A stretch of 6,221 bases of DNA from Planctomycetaceae bacterium. GTDB lineage: Bacteria > Planctomycetota > Planctomycetia > Planctomycetales > Planctomycetaceae. The stretch lies in contig JAESQE010000122.1 in assembly GCA_016765335.1 (NCBI GenBank), positions 27,926 to 34,146 of the forward strand, in the 5' to 3' direction. The notes under the pieces are model-generated. The model was not told the origin of the DNA. It made no database searches and saw only the letters and a program-made list of their open reading frames with translations. The position numbers were made by a program, and so were the translations under genes. Below, piece by piece: positions 5,356 through 6,221 of this stretch (position 1 is its first letter; each line of letters starts with the position of its first letter).

Positions 5356-5361
5356 TGATAT
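5331..5361. promoter_or_regulatory. Operator-like pair of inverted repeats over the promoter
   Basis: CTGATT (5331-5336) with AATCAG (5343-5348) forms a perfect 6+6+6 inverted repeat in the spacer. ATATCA-T-TGATAT (5349-5361) forms a perfect 6+1+6 inverted repeat covering the -10. The two abut with no gap. This arrangement is typical of repressor sites, but no regulator is known here and AT-rich DNA yields such repeats by chance more often. Confidence 0.4.
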
Positions 5362-5402
5362 ATGCAAGGCTCTGTTCCGCATCGCTTAGATGCACAGCTT
5401 TT

Positions 5403-5408
5403 GGAGGA
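5403..5408 (+). promoter_or_regulatory. Strong Shine-Dalgarno that sets the start at 5417
   Basis: GGAGGA lies 8 nt before ATG 5417, the ideal distance. In-frame alternatives are worse: ATG 5390 lies upstream of this site with no ribosome site of its own, and GTG 5411 is only 2 nt away. Confidence 0.8.
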
Positions 5409-5416
5409 ATGTGAGT

Positions 5417-5929
5417 ATGGTCCGAATTATTTCTGGCGAAGAGCAACTGAAAAACCTGTTTGCAGGATTGCTTGAAAACACTTTCCATGCAGAGATGGGT
5501 ATCGTCGATCCTCATTTAGTGGACTATTTGACCGATCTGCTGCTTAGATTTCTGCGAAATGAAGCGATATTCAAGCTTCGAGACCAGCAAGGGCATCGTC
5601 TCGAACAAGTATCTGGAATGCTTTATGAAGCTGAGCAGTCACATGAACGCCCGCGTCGCGAAATTCACCGACACATCGGAGATTTCACATTATTTTGGTC
5701 CGGAGTGTATCCAGAATCCCTGAAATACCTCAAAGCGATCGACCGGAAAGATTTTCTGATCAACTACCGCGAACAGGGCAAGCGTTCATACTACATCGCA
5801 AGCACCTATGAGCAAGAGCCTTACGAGGAAGAAGCTCCGGTGCTTCGTAGAATTAGCGAGATGTACGATTTGTGTACGCAAGGCTTGCACGAAGTACGCA
5901 AAGAATGGGAACACGAATACAACGGGTAA
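5417..5929 (+). CDS. Uncharacterised 170-residue helical protein
   Basis: I do not recognise a named family with confidence. The protein has no signal peptide, membrane segment or nucleotide-binding loop, so it is probably cytoplasmic. It is charged (many Glu, Arg, Lys, His) and predominantly helical. Residues 33-58 form an amphipathic helix (HLVDYLTDLLLRFL at 33-46). Residues 82-104 (EIHRHIGDFTLFWSGVYPES at 82-101) are the most conserved-looking part, an aromatic, His-containing core of the kind seen in widespread uncharacterised bacterial proteins; this comparison is from memory and unverified. The C-terminal third (137-170) is a Glu-rich helix ending EWEHEYNG. H84, H86 and D89 could bind a metal, but this is only a suggestion. 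A near-perfect Shine-Dalgarno and good promoter indicate a well-translated, independently regulated gene, divergent from cysC. Stop at 5927-5929, followed by a long stem-loop. Confidence 0.82.
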   Translation: MVRIISGEEQLKNLFAGLLENTFHAEMGIVDPHLVDYLTDLLLRFLRNEAIFKLRDQQGHRLEQVSGMLYEAEQSHERPRREIHRHIGDFTLFWSGVYPESLKYLKAIDRKDFLINYREQGKRSYYIASTYEQEPYEEEAPVLRRISEMYDLCTQGLHEVRKEWEHEYNG

Positions 5930-5948
5930 ACTCATTTTAAAAGACACT

Positions 5949-6019
5949 AAATACCAGCCCGAATCGCCAGTTTTGAATTTGCAAACTTTTGTGGTTTTGC
6001 TTGCTGGCGACTCGTATTT
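5949..6019. repeat. Long imperfect stem-loop downstream of the 170-residue gene
   Basis: CGAATCGCCAG (5960-5970) pairs with CTGGCGACTCG (6004-6014), 10 of 11 positions. AAATA (5949-5953) pairs with TATTT (6015-6019) outside it across a 6-nt bulge. Inside the loop GCAAAC (5981-5986) pairs with GTTTTGC (5994-6000) with one bulged T. The arms are 20 nt after the stop codon. No T tract follows, so termination would not be of the simple intrinsic kind; a small RNA, 3'-UTR element or dispersed repeat is possible. Confidence 0.6.
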
Positions 6020-6036
6020 CCAGGAGTAAAAGATCG

Positions 6037-6073
6037 TCCGCAGATGTTTCATTTTCTGACGGTCTTCAGCGGA
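6037..6073. repeat. Second hairpin in the right-end non-coding stretch
   Basis: TCCGCAGATG (6037-6046) faces CTTCAGCGGA (6064-6073), pairing at 8 of 10 positions around a 17-nt loop. It follows the larger stem-loop by 17 nt. Together they make 5949-6073 a structured segment, with no T tract to mark a terminator. Confidence 0.35.
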
Positions 6074-6221
6074 TTTCAGGAATTCGCTGAGGCGCTTTAG
6101 TAAATGAGCGGTCTGGTTCAATTTACCGGCAGCTAGCGCTTTGCCGCTTACGATACCTGATGGAAGATGAAGAGAAGGGTGGCTGGGGTGCAAAGGAAAT
6201 TTTGAGGAAATGATAGCCAGC

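Larger units (their letters stand above)
5143..5416. other. Divergent regulatory region between cysC and the 170-residue gene
   Basis: A non-coding stretch of 274 bp facing two start codons in opposite directions. It holds the candidate promoters of both genes, a 7-bp direct repeat CAAATTG at 5250-5256 and 5260-5266 (10-bp period, one DNA turn), and the palindromes at 5331-5361. The octamer ATATCATT occurs once near each predicted -10 (5192-5199 and 5349-5356). No open frame here has a credible ribosome site and start. Confidence 0.6.
5930..6221. other. Right-end stretch without a credible gene
   Basis: Rightward frames are broken by stops. A leftward frame is open from the right edge to 5786, but it lacks an ATG and a ribosome site, runs 144 nt into the 3' end of the uncharacterised gene, and crosses both stem-loops. 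Its segment opposite 6030-6130 (KLNQTAHLLKRLSEFLKS) looks somewhat protein-like, so a decayed or partial gene entering from the right cannot be excluded. Otherwise it holds only the two inverted repeats. Confidence 0.5.

Noticed and set aside
5192..5356. Octamer ATATCATT near both divergent -10 boxes
   Set aside because: Two copies of an AT-rich octamer within 170 bp of AT-rich DNA are not strong evidence of a shared site; noted in the region entry only.
5390..5416. Upstream ATG at 5390 as start of the 170-residue protein
   Set aside because: It precedes the GGAGGA site at 5403-5408; ATG 5417 has ideal spacing and the extra residues look like translated leader.
2286..6085. GAATTC occurs seven times (2286, 2721, 3822, 3867, 4387, 4432, 6080)
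   Set aside because: More than the one or two expected by my rough composition estimate, but it is one word among many, partly explained by codons and AT-rich palindromes, and shows no regular spacing.
5786..6193. Leftward open frame at the right end (135 codons)
   Set aside because: TTG start, no ribosome site, antisense to the 3' end of the well-supported gene ending at 5929, and it crosses two stem-loops. Kept only as a remote possibility of a decayed gene.
6204..6221. GAGGA followed by ATG at 6210 as the start of a gene leaving the right edge
   Set aside because: Spacing of 1 nt is too short for a functional ribosome site and only four codons are visible.
1..6221. Mobile element, CRISPR, toxin-antitoxin or tRNA/rRNA genes
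   Set aside because: Looked for terminal repeats, transposase motifs, repeat-spacer arrays, small overlapping gene pairs and cloverleaf signatures such as GGTTCGA-type T arms; none supported.

Overview
The window reads as chromosomal DNA of a mid-GC bacterium, most likely a planctomycete. This is an inference from the style of several proteins: the HRLDRPVTG form of the RluA motif, a degenerate 'PLI-WL' alpha/beta-hydrolase, and a 170-residue uncharacterised protein. No species can be named from the sequence alone. There is no sign of a phage, transposon, CRISPR array, tRNA or rRNA. This is mostly housekeeping territory, with accessory interest in the intergenic DNA and in two proteins of unknown role.

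Layout, left to right. Positions 1-2261 carry a rightward run of three genes: the C-terminal 249 codons of glutamyl-tRNA reductase (hemA, cut by the window edge), an RluA-family pseudouridine synthase whose ATG overlaps the hemA stop, and a HAD-superfamily phosphatase/phosphoglucomutase-like protein 24 nt further on. They look like one operon. It converges on a leftward pair, separated by an 84-bp gap with a weak hairpin. The leftward pair (3988 to 2346) is a secreted, probably lipid-anchored, peptidoglycan amidase followed by an alpha/beta-hydrolase-like protein that appears to have lost its catalytic residues.

Upstream of the amidase lies about 540 bp without a convincing gene (3989-4530). 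It holds a plausible amidase promoter, a palindrome-rich leader, a nested inverted repeat and the intrinsic terminator of the next leftward gene. That gene is cysC (APS kinase, 5142-4531). A 274-bp divergent region (5143-5416) separates cysC from a rightward uncharacterised gene (5417-5929) with a strong Shine-Dalgarno and a promoter containing two adjacent inverted repeats. The last 290 bp have no credible gene but contain a long imperfect stem-loop and a second hairpin.

Functionally, hemA supplies tetrapyrrole precursor, the RluA enzyme modifies RNA, the HAD protein handles a small phosphorylated metabolite, the amidase trims peptidoglycan, and CysC makes PAPS for sulfate assimilation or sulfation. 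No single pathway links these genes. I did not find a coherent new multi-gene system. The best leads are the catalytically stripped hydrolase, the uncharacterised 170-residue protein with its operator-like promoter, and the structured non-coding stretches.
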